A stretch of DNA of 64,000 nucleotides, from positions 9,080,193 through 9,144,192 of the forward strand of contig CM022675.1 in assembly GCA_012295275.1 (NCBI GenBank), in the 5' to 3' direction. The notes beneath the pieces are model-generated. The model was not told where the DNA came from, ran no database searches, and was given only the letters and a program-made list of their open reading frames with translations. Numbering within the stretch: the stretch's first letter is position 1; every line of letters begins with the position of its first letter. This document shows, in pieces, positions 46,357 through 57,888 of the stretch. The position numbers and the translations under genes are program-made. This stretch comes from Chrysomallon squamiferum. Taxonomy: Eukaryota; Mollusca; Gastropoda; Neomphalida; Peltospiridae.

Positions 46357-47040
46357 TATGCAGTACGAGTGAATGAGATGTGCATCAATTCTGAATGTTC
46401 CAATAAAATCAGTTATATTACAGTTATGTAACCGGACGTGTCTTGGCAAATAATCTGAAATTAGTACATATGTGCCACGTGTTCAAATGGCCACGCCCAA
46501 ATTAAGATGTCTGTAAGACACTAACAACCGACCGTTGTACAGTTAGTACTTACTGATAGGGAAAAAAGAGAAAGTGATAATTTAAGAAAGAAAATAAATA
46601 TGCATATACCAGATAACTAGAACTGACAACGTCTTAAAAGTACCAGCAACAAACAATCGATTTCTGCAAAAGCTGATAAAACCCACGCCAATGAACATGT
46701 ATCTGCTAGATTTTTGTAGTAAAACGTGTGTAAGCGCAGCCTAAAATAAATGAATGAAAACACATGCGCGCGCATGACCCAATTACATTGCATCCTGGGA
46801 TACCTTCATGGACTAGCAAGTCCGCCATGATGAAACATGAAAATTGTAGTGAATACGTTTGGTTTGCGGACTTGGTGTAAACTAAGGAAGAACATTTACA
46901 GCAGATTGATGATGTCGAAACCATGTACTGATTGTGTTTTGGATAGTTAAGGCGGTGGAGTCCGATTTTCGGACCTCCTACCGTCACTTTTATTATAAGA
47001 AAGTGCTCGGACTAGGTCACAGCCTATCTGGGTAGGAAAG
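45936..47040. promoter_or_regulatory. Divergent RBBP9 / Enhancer of Polycomb promoter interval
   Basis: RBBP9 is read leftward from 45,930 and Enhancer of Polycomb rightward from 47,041, leaving 1.1 kb for both 5' UTRs and promoters. The right part (46.4-47.04 kb) is less AT-rich than its surroundings, has CG dinucleotides and a CCGCCATGAT match to the YY1 core at 46,822-46,831. A GT run (46,146-46,169) and an AAT run (46,309-46,353) lie on the RBBP9 side. No TATA box stands out. Confidence 0.45.
46957..46978 (+). other. Hairpin in the Enhancer of Polycomb 5' leader
   Basis: GGAGTCCGA, a TTT loop, then TCGGACCTCC folds into a nine-pair stem with one bulged C, ending about 60 bases before the start codon. 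It would lie in the leader if transcription starts upstream. Chance cannot be excluded. Confidence 0.3.
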
Positions 47041-50000
47041 ATGAGCAAGGTGTCGTTTCGGGCTCGGGCGCTGGACGCCACGAAGCCTATGCCAGTATTC
47101 AGGGCAGATGAAATCCCCGACCTGCCAGATTTTGCTACCATCAACAGATCAGTGCCCCAAATGCCGACAGGAATGGAAAAAGAAGAAGAAACGGTATGTT
47201 CCCACCTCCACTGGGAACCCTCTCCCGTCCTCCATATTGGGTTTGGCCGCCATATTGGATTTTTCGGGCACCTTGCAATAGATAATATTTTCCGTTGGTT
47301 TTCATTATAATTGCAATATATTAACGTGACTGCTATTTATATCTATCAAAATTGATATTGCCTGTAGCAAATTTCATAAAGACTGGACCACTGAAGCTTT
47401 ATTACGAGAAATATATTTTTTTGAGTTTATGAGCACGTGACTTCCGGCATTTTCAGATTGGGAAACTCCAAAAACATAATTAGGTTGGGATACCTAACGT
47501 CCAGTTGTTTAATAAATTTTCGAATAACAGACTGTAATGCACATATCTTACGGTTTAATATAAAAATAAAAATATTTTTAATTTGTTTCTGATCTTTGTT
47601 AATGTTTTAAGTTACGCTTTTGCACAAAAATTAGGAAAATCCCTAGCCATTCGTTTTACTTCCTGGTTTTTTCATTTCGTGAATGTCATAATATACTGAT
47701 ACTTCATTTATTAACAAGCTCTCAGCAACATGTATCACAAAATGAATTTATTTTATAACTACCTGATAGGTTTCATAAGTGCATTTTAAATTCCTTTTGT
47801 AAATTTTCGGTGCATAAATAGTGATGTTCACTTTTTAGTTTTAATGCTACATACAACCAAATGATCATTATTTACATGCATTTAACAGTTGGAAGTTATT
47901 TTGATAATTCTTCTCTTTGAGGCGATCTGTTTGCATAACATTAATTAAAATTAACTGACTGGCTGTACCATTGAGCTTAAACAGTATTTTGGAAAGCTAT
48001 TTTTCATTAGAATGTTAGAAGGAAACTGGTAGACTTGATATTAAATGTATCTGCCTTAATAACAATACACTGATAAAACTGATATTAAATTTTATGGTTT
48101 TATGTGCAATACAGACATTATTACATCTGCAGTTAATATTTGATAAAGACTGATTTATTGCAGAATTTTAATACTGTTCACAAATATTATAATTTTGGCT
48201 AATTGATCATAGATTCGACCAACAGAAGAAATATTTGAACAGTTGAATATGGAAATATATAAAACATTTTTTTAATCATATGACAGAAATGATAATTAAC
48301 TTTTCTTTTGGGATGTGCAGGATAAATTGAGAAAGTTAAAAAATGTTTTTCAAGATGCCATACTGAACAAAGTTTTATCTCTTGTTTTAGTTTTTCAAAA
48401 CGTTTAGTCTTCGAGATTTACCTAAGTAGTTATAGTAACTAATAATATATGTGATGCTTTCTACAGGAGCATCATCTTCAAAGGGCGCTGTCGGCACAGC
48501 AGGTCTATGGTACGTCGGAGGCTCTGGTTATACCAATTCCCGAGGTTGAAGATATTAGTGAGAAGTATGAACAATACTACAAACCTGATTTCAAGCTCGG
48601 GAAGCAGTATGTCCATATTCAAGGTGATTCAGAGAACGTTTTCTTATACTCGGCTGGGGACACTTACTTACGTTTAACACTTATTTAACAGTGTTCTCCG
48701 CCACTGTGGCATATGACATGTTCTTCTTATCAACTTCTGTTTGTAGCAGACAAAACCAGTCCCATGTGTCTTGAAACACAAGATTTAAAATATTTCAAGC
48801 TGAGGGACTGTGGGATATGGCCTTGATGCTTAACGACCATATCCATTTATTGTTGTGTTATGCTCATCGTAAAATTCTATTTGGTATATTTATTTTTGAA
48901 ATTTTAACTGTTTTTTATGTAACTTTGTGGATTATAATGAACATTTTTTTTTTTTTTTTTAAACATTTAAAAAATTTAATTTTAAGCATTTGGTATGGAC
49001 CAAGAGATTCCCGACTATGATATGGACAGTGATGATGACACGTGGCTCAAGGAACAAGTTAAAAAGATGGAAATTACTCCGCTCAAATTTGAAGAGATGA
49101 TGGACAGACTGGAGAAAGGAAGTGGACAACAGGTGAGCTGAATTTTAGTTGTGACTTGTAATAAATCATTTAAAATTTTGTAGATAGGAAATTGGATTCC
49201 ACATCGAAAAACACTATTTATTCTATCTGTTCTACATTTTGTGACAGTTACCTTATATTTAATGTTTTGGGGTTTTTTTCAGTTATAGAATAAAATGGGT
49301 ATCCTAAAAAAAAATTCTAATTTTGTTTTAATTATTTTTATTATTTGCAGATTTAGAATTACATATAAATCAAAATGTTTTATTCAGTTCTTTGTTTTTA
49401 TACAATTCATAATTTATTTTTGTTAGAAAACACAAGCACTGCCTATTTCATTTTCAAAAGAAATAATTAATTGTTCCAGGTTGTTACATTGCAAGAGGCA
49501 AAACTGCTTTTGAAAGAGGACGATGACCTTATTATTTCTGTATATGATTACTGGCTCAACAAAAGACTGAAAGTGGTATGTAGTAAATTTAATTAGTTTT
49601 AAAATCTCATTCATTTTATTTTGTAAAGGATTTTTTAATTAAAAAATAATTATTATTATAAATAAAAAATCTGACAATTTTCTTAATGTTTATTTCTTAT
49701 GTAAAGTAGTTTTTCAGTTAAGTTGCAGTATAAAATTACTTTGGTAGGTGCAAAATTTTTTCTTGCATTTACTACATATATGTGTGAGAATTTAATAATC
49801 AGTGTAAAAGAACATTTAACAGGTTCAAAATGATTGTTCATATCTATTACAAAGAAAACATAATAGTAATAGAAAAGATCTACTTGGATGCTATAAAACA
49901 AATTTCTATTTTATTTATTCTGATTCAGATTAGCTATTATCAGTGCAGATTTTTTTTTTTTTTTAAAAACCCACATTATCACAAAAATAAATTTTTGAAA

Positions 50001-50944
50001 TTTTTATTTAATAATAAATGTTTAAAAAATTACAGCATTTTTGTATATCTTGAAATAAAGGTTTTCAGTAAATAAATTGTTTTTATTACAGCAACAACCA
50101 TTGATACCGACAGTTAAAACTGAAAAGCGAGATGGTACGACTACAAATAACCCTTATGTCGCCTTCAGAAGGAGAACAGAAAAAATGCAAACGAGAAAGG
50201 TAAAAACCTCAGTAATGTCTTTATTTCTGTTTTCCAACATACCTGATCTGATTTCATTAAAATATATGTGGTTATCTCAAAATATTAGGGGCAGGAAATG
50301 TTAAAACCTCTAATTCTTCGTTTTAATGTACAGTATCTTGATACAGTCATAAAATAATATTCTTATTTATAAAAAGTTGATATATATTTGGAGTAAAGTA
50401 TAAATCTTTATGTATTTATTTTGCCTAAATAAGTAGTGTTTTGTTTTATTTCATTATTTTGAATATTTATGTGGGCCAGTCATCCATTTGTGGAATTTTT
50501 ACAGAATTGAATTTTTATTTTATTTTATTTTTTATTATAAAGAAATGCCACGTTTTGTTTTCAGAACCGTAAGAATGATGAAACCTCGTATGAGAAAATG
50601 TTAAAACTAAAACGGGATCTCAGTCGAGCTGTGTAAGTTTCACATTTGATTTGTTTTCAGTTTTACAGAAAAATAACAGCATTTATTTTAGTGGGTTTTT
50701 TAAAATTACAAAATTTATGTAAGTGCTTTCATGAAAACTGGTACATAGTTTAAACATCTTAAATAGATTCACGTTGAAAGCAAAGTATCTGATTTTTAAT
50801 ATTTTTTTTAGACTTTTTGTTTGATGTGTTATAGTCTGTTGTAAAATAATAAGTAAAGAATTACCTACTTTTTATCAAATTTAGTACAGATAAATATCTT
50901 CAGAATGTTGGATTGGAGAAATACATAAATATTTTTATCATTCT

Positions 50945-50975
<31 letters not shown>

Positions 50976-53570
50976 CAGTACATTGCTTGAAGTAATAAAA
51001 AGACGAGAAAAGTCAAAGAAAGAACTGTTACAGCTAACCATTGAAATATTGGAGAAGAGGTAAGTTTCAAAAATATTTTTAAAAATCTATAGAATTTTTA
51101 ATAGCTCTTGAATATTGTTTTCTAAATATATAGATAAATTCTGAATTGTTGCTTAAATTTTATTTCAAAAGTAAGACAAGAATCAAAACTTGATGGTCAA
51201 ATCTGAAGCTAATAGTACTGAAAAAGTTACTTAATCCAAGTTCATTTCATAAAAGCAGAACTTTTTGTTTTTTTTCTTTATCATTGCAAATAAAACACAT
51301 GAATTCAAATGTGATTTGAAATTATATTTTCTGGGTTTTGAAAAGTTTTATTTTGTCTTAATTATTATGTGTTTTTTTTTGTTAAACAGATATCAAGGTG
51401 GTGACTTTGAAGGGAAACTTCTGGCAGAAGCAGAAGAAGAAAGACACAAGCATCCATCGTTCATTCCACCATTTTACCTCAATAACCAAGGCGAGTGGGT
51501 TCAAGGTATGAATGGAGAAGAGGTTACCACTGTTCGCAAGAAGCGTCCTTACCGGAAGCGAAAACAACAACAGCGGCAACATCATGAAGTTCAGCATCAC
51601 ATACCACCAACCCAATCCTTTGAGGTGGACATTCTTCATCCTGACGTCGATAGCTCGGATGAAGAAATCTTGTCTCCTGTAAGTTTAAACAAAAAATGTG
51701 TGTGTGTGTGTGTAATATTTTATTGTTAGCTTAATTGAGAGATCAAGTATACGGTCACGTTTTTTTTTTTAATGCTTTATAACCTACTAGAATCCATTTT
51801 GCAGTAAAGATTCAAACACTATGTTTTTATTTAATTTTTTTTTTTTTTTTGATACGATGTTAAAATGTTGTAAATCATAATATATATATTGTAATAAAAA
51901 ATTAATAAATTTGAACACAGCAGAACTTTTATAGCATTTTTATTGTGAACAATTTATAAATGGATTAAAAAAAAGAAAATTGCCATTGATACAATTAGCA
52001 TTTTTATATTGTTACATACATTAGGAATATATGTGTAATAATATCCCTCAGTTTTGTTTTTCAACAGTTTAAATATTAAAAATGAAATAATTAATTTTTG
52101 AGTTTAAAATTAAACATTGATTTAATATTTTCTTTTTAGGGATTGTCTCCTTCGGACCACGAAGATGAAAATGATCCTGATGGCCCATACGCATTTAAAA
52201 GAAGAAAGAACTGCAGTTACTATACTGTTAGCATCTTGTTTTATTTTTTAGTTAATTTGCAAGAGCTAAAGTGTTCGTCATTGTACACGATTAAGTATTC
52301 ATTCCTTCATTTCTGTTGAATTATGATCACATTTATTTATTCTCTTTGTATTTATTATTTTCATTTCAGCTGTTAAAACAGTATTTTACCTAATTATCAG
52401 TGTCTTGAAAATAATAATTAAAGAGAAAAATAATAAAACAGGATTAAACATATTTACCCAATTATTTAAGGTTTATAATAACAAATAAATATGTTTTATT
52501 TATTATCAGGCGTATCAAAATAAGAATTAAAAATTAATTATAAATTTATACAAATTAGATATAAATTACTGCAGTTAGAATTGCAGCCTACCTTAGATGT
52601 AAACATTTTTTTATATATATATACTCTGCTAAATCCTTTTTACTTATTTAAGTGTTTTTTACGTTTCAGCCTTTACTCGATCGGCTTGGTAATTTTGCAT
52701 GGACGTCGCCCAAGGAGGGTGGTATAGGAGACAAAAAATACCGATATTCTCTCTTGTCACTACCTCCACCAAGAAACTGTGTTGGCTTTGGCCGGCGAAG
52801 ATACGGTCGTGGCGGCAGGTATGTTGCATTCAGTCTTTCAGATTCGTGTGCTATTGGTTTTTTTACATACTGTGTTCTGTATATCTGTATATTAAATACT
52901 GAGGTATATATTTGTATTACATTACTGAATTCTGTGTATTTGTGTATTACATACCGAGGTGTATATATCTGCATATAACACACTGAGATGCGCACATATT
53001 TGTATATTACATACTGAGGTATATATATATTTGTGTATTACATACTGAGATATTTATATTTGTATATAACATACTGAGGTATATATATATATTTGTATGT
53101 TACATACTGAGTTGTATATATTTGTGTATTACATTACTGAATTGTATATATTTGTGTATTACATACTGAGGTATACATATATTTGTATATTACATACTGA
53201 AATATATATATATTTGTGTATTGTTATATTTTTAGGATTATGAAACAAAATGTACATAGTGTGCATTATTAAATTTATCATGCTTTTCATAATCATATAA
53301 TTTGTAATGATAGAATGATTATTAATAGTATTTGAAATAGTTATATTCTTAAAATGCACTAAATATAATTTTAAAATGTACGAAGATAAGTTAGACATAG
53401 ATCTTTGAGTTTTAATCACTAAGTATTGATAATCTATTTTTGAAATGTACTTAATACAGAATACTTTTAATAAATAATGATTGTTTTTGTATATTTTCAA
53501 TATATGACAATGAGATTATTGCGTACTGAGGTATATTTATATATATATTTGTATATTACATACTTGGGCA

Positions 53571-53601
<31 letters not shown>

Positions 53602-56600
53602 TTTATTATTATTATATATTATATGTATATTACATACGTTAAATGTTTTTATATTACATATTATTATTTTATATATCATACTGATGTTTATATATTTGTA
53701 TATCATCAGGGTAATAATAGACAGAGGATTCACACCATGGGATGATTCATTAGATCGCTTAGATCTGACAGACGCTGAAGCACATGGCGACTACGTTACT
53801 TACATCAGGGAGAAAAAAATGTAAGATACAAAAATATGTATTCTATACAGTTACTTTTTGATATTAATAAGTTAATGTCCACAATATGTACTTCTGAAAT
53901 TTCTGACGTTTAGAATTTTTAATTTTTAATTTATTTTAAATGAAGGTTCATGAATACATTTGTTATCATGATGTTAAAAAAGAAGGAAAAAAAAAAAAAT
54001 AAAAGACCAAGCATTTTCAATTTCATTAATAAACTAATGTCTTTGCATGTCCTTTCAATAAGTTTTTTTTCATTTTTTAAAAATACAGTTTTAATTCATT
54101 TGATTAGATCACTGATTCTGAAACTAGTTTAGGTTATGATCTTGCGTCACCTTTATCTCCAGCATCTGCTACTACCTTCCAGCCATTTCATAAAAACTAA
54201 ATAAAAATTAGATTTTCAATGTACTTTGCAGATTAATTATCTTTGTTACCTAAAATACATCTAGGAAACAACCTCTCAAACAGCAATGTTTTGGTTTAGG
54301 AGTGAAAGATAGCAACTGCAGTGTAGTCTAAAATGTACTCTCAAAACCAGTGAAAGTTGTTAAACTAATATATCCTTACTTGAGTCACTCATTTACAGAA
54401 CCTTTTTTTTTTTTTTTTTTTTTCCAGTCCTCATTTTCGTCCACGAACACCACCATCAGAAATATCCTCGCAGAACAACTGTGCATCTCCAACCAGCACT
54501 CCAGCTTCTGAGTTCAATTTTGAAAGTTTTCAGTCACATCAGGAGCAACTAGCTCAGATGCAGAGGGAACAGCAAGAACGTTTGCAGGCCTCAGAATTGG
54601 ACATGAGCATAGAGACAGATGAGACTTCGTCGTCTAAATCTGCGAAGTTCATGCTGGATTCTGCTAGTGCCGAATTTGCTGTTTCTGCCGTTGTGAACTC
54701 GTCTCAGCTTAAAAGTGCAAATATTGGTGCTAACTCTGTTATTTCATCCTCCAATTCTGCTTCAACAAGCTCAATTGTTGCAGCTTTAACCTCAAAAAAC
54801 AGTGCAGCAAAAATGAATGTACAAACACCGACATCGTTGCTGCCCCTGTCTGCCTCACCATTACCACCGATAACTACAATAGCAGCAGCAGCAGCAGCTG
54901 CAGCAGCAACAACAAATGTTATACAGACAACAGCACTAAATCCTCCTACACAGTTGGTTCCTGTTCCAACAAATGGGCCTAAATCTGGAAGTAAGTGATT
55001 TGAAAATAAAAGTTTTACACTAATATTTTTTTTTTTTTCTCTCAGATAAGATGTATATTTAAGGTTTAAGGCAGTGTTTATTGTTGTTTTATAATCATTA
55101 AATTAAAATTTAATTTGTGTCGAATAGCTTCCCAGACAGGTGTATATCCTGTGTTGTTAGCCCAGAATTGACAAAAAGGTTTTGGTTACTATTAGATTTT
55201 TTTTTAAATAAAAGTTATTTAATGGCTTAATATCAGTTACATTGGCATCACGTTTCTAATGGTTTGTATTATTTGTTAAATTATCAGCTTATTATGTAAA
55301 AAAATGACAAAAAAAGGTTAGTTAGTAAATACATTTTTAGACAGGTTTTTATACCAGATGTAATATGAATACACAATAAGAAGTGTATTGAAAATGTTTA
55401 TATACATTTGTAACAAACATAGAGGTGAATATGTTGTTTTCTGATTAATAAAATAATTTGATAATACGGGATGCATTTCACAAATTCTATGAGGTAGTGA
55501 TGATGCTGTAAACTAGGAAAAAACTACTAAAATCAGGGATTATAATTTAAAATTTGTTTTTATTGCAGGTAGTTTTTATTGATAAACTTATTTTTGGTCT
55601 GTACTGAGTTCTCTAAATCAACATGCACATAGTTTATTAGCTAGGATGTGGGAAACTGTATTATGCTTTTTATCATCTGAAACTTTTTAATGTATCTACT
55701 TTTTTTAATTGGCAGCTTTTATTAACTGAATGCACAATGAAAACACAGACTGCTGTATTACAAAACTATTAAGAGCAATAAAGTTAGCAACAAACCACCA
55801 AAAGTTTAAATAGAATTTTTTAAGTTGAAAATAATTTGTAAACTTTTTTTTTCATTTATCATCAAATAAAAATATTTTATATTGTTTCAAAGTACTGTTT
55901 ATGTCTTTAAATTTACTTGCATTAATAAAAGCGTATAAATTCAATGATGGGAATTTTGATTGTTAAAAGTTATAAGTTCACCATTTCAGTCTCATTTGTA
56001 TGCATTTTATTTCTTTTCTAAAAATATTGTTTTGTTAATATTTTTATTTAGTAGAATAACAAAAAGAGATTTAGTTAACATTTCTGTGGATTTTGAAAAC
56101 GAAAAAAAAATCAGCCAATACAACAGTAGAACTGAATGATAATATGCTCTATTTGATTAGAAAATTTAGATATGTAAAAATACATTATCATACCATTAGA
56201 AGGGAATAATTAAAAAGGTAATTATTAATAACACAACATAAATTTATGTGTAATTGTTTCTTTTGCTGTTTTTCTTCAGACAAAACAACAGGGCTTTCAA
56301 CTTCACCAGCAGCTAACGTCTTACAGCTTAACTTTCCCATTTCAATGTGTTCCTCATTGACATCGTCATCTTCTGCGCCCATAGCAGTGTCTCTATCAAC
56401 ATCGTCATTAACATCAGCACTTACATCTAGTCCTTCAACCATCACCACACTTCCACTAACGCGAACCATTGCTACAAACAACAAAATAATATCATCACGG
56501 ACTAGTATACTGAAATATTCCACACCCTCATCTGCTGTACTCAAGTAAGTATTGTTAACAGAATACTTTTGTTTTCTTTTATTTGAATTTTGAATTTTGA

Positions 56601-57323
56601 AAATGTTATCAAATATTTTACATATCCATAACAAAATTAATATTTTGCAAAATGAAGAATACTTTCAAAATACTTGAAAATTTTATTGTTCATTCGTTTT
56701 AAAGTATCACTGAAAACGTTAAAAAAAAATGTGTATTATAATATGTGAAAACTTTATAAAGTATTTTTTACCTGTATCTTAATGAAGACATCCATCAACT
56801 TCTGATGGGTTTTCCTAGACTGCCATACATGTATATAATAAATAAATTAAATAGAAATTCCAAAAAGCAATAAAAAATTAAAAATATTTACAAAATGCAA
56901 CAGGCATAATGAAAATGTGTGAAAAATATCCTTAGGCATTTTGTGAAGAATGTTAATAGTACAAATGTTGGATGTGTAACTGACAAGGATGGAAGTTAAT
57001 CAGTGTGTTTTGTCTGTGAACCAAAACCTAACAGAGTAATGCTTTTTCAGTCTAATAAATGAAATAATAGAATTAATCAGTTGTTTATTATTTGTTAAAT
57101 CATTAAGAGGTGATATTAAATGCTGCTTCTTATTTTATTTTATTTTATTTTGCAAATATTTTTTTTTTGATTTTTATATTTTTTTAGTTATTTTATTTTA
57201 TGCTCTTTTCTGTTATTATATTATATTATAATATATTATTTTTGCAGGCAAACCTGTGAAAATTCTGGTACTGTGAACAACTTCAACAAAGATAACAAAA
57301 TCATTCCGATGGATGTCACGTGA
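47041..57323 (+). CDS. EPC1: Enhancer of Polycomb homologue, 14 exons, 782 residues
   Basis: EPC/Epl1 is the scaffold subunit linking the acetyltransferase module of NuA4/TIP60 to nucleosomes; in flies the gene modifies Polycomb silencing. Exons: 47041-47193, 48467-48623, 48987-49132, 49480-49575, 50092-50199, 50565-50632, 50979-51059, 51390-51678, 52140-52226, 52670-52818, 53710-53820, 54428-54990, 56280-56544, 57248-57323; phases agree throughout and the total is 2,349 bases. The N-terminal EPL1 domain starts MSKVSFRARALDATKPMPVF and includes EHHLQRALSAQQVYG, PLKFEEMMDRLEKGSGQQ, NPYVAFRRRTEKMQTRK and SYEKMLKLKRDLSRAV. The C-terminal region has NDPDGPYAFKRRKNCSYY, WTSPKEGGIGDKKYRYSL and FRPRTP, a Ser/Thr/Ala-rich segment with a nine-Ala run, and ends NKIIPMDVT, like vertebrate MEVT. 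Human EPC1 has 836 residues. EPC1 and EPC2 split in vertebrates, so the symbol is nominal. Confidence 0.95.
47246..47256 (-). promoter_or_regulatory. Consensus YY1/Pho binding site in intron 1 of Enhancer of Polycomb
   Basis: GCCGCCATATT reads AATATGGCGGC on the minus strand, an exact match to the YY1/Pho consensus AANATGGCGGC, 53 bases after exon 1. A weaker match lies at 46,822-46,831. YY1 sites just downstream of transcription starts are common at metazoan housekeeping promoters. Confidence 0.45.
52861..53225 (+). repeat. AT-rich minisatellite in Enhancer of Polycomb intron 10
   Basis: Tandem units of about 28-38 bases, consensus TTGTATATTACATACTGAGG then TATATATAT, begin about 40 bases after exon 10. 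About eleven units are seen, with a second smaller block at 53,500-53,705 running almost to exon 11. Confidence 0.75.
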
Positions 57324-57853
57324 CCAACTTAAATCAGTCTGGGTGCCAAACCTGAGGTCAAGGTCAGGTCATGATTGGGCAGCAGCAGCAGCAGCAGCAG
57401 CTACAACATCACGTTGTGATAAAGAGCCATCAGACACATGCAGAAAGCATTCCACGTGAAACGGATAACAGACAAAATGAAAAACAGAAGTTTAATGAAA
57501 TTCCTCAGTGTGATGACTAAGAGAAACAAAAACAAAAAACACAAAAAAGAAAACAAAATTTGGAGCTCTGATTAAAAATGGATGGCTTGAATGGGGAAAT
57601 ACATCGGAAGAGTGGAAAGCAAATACAGTAGCCATATGCAAACTCTGCTTTGTTTTTCGTATATGGTGTGTCTTTGTAATGAAGTGTATAGCCAGTTAGA
57701 AACATTTGCGATCAGACTGTATTATCAGCAGTGGTTTTTTTGTGGCTATATTTTAACAGTTTTCATCCATATAGACTAGCAGTGGCCATGGAAGAAAACA
57801 GTTCACAGAATAACAAAATAAAAGTTACATTAAAGAAAGTATGTGGTAAATGA

Positions 57854-57888
<35 letters not shown>

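Noticed and set aside
46706-47144. Minus-strand frames over the Enhancer of Polycomb start
   Set aside because: Shadows of the plus-strand leader and exon 1, which match the family well.
56188-56634. 148-residue minus-strand frame
   Set aside because: Antisense of the Ser/Thr-rich exon 13 of Enhancer of Polycomb; the sense strand has correct splice sites and phase.
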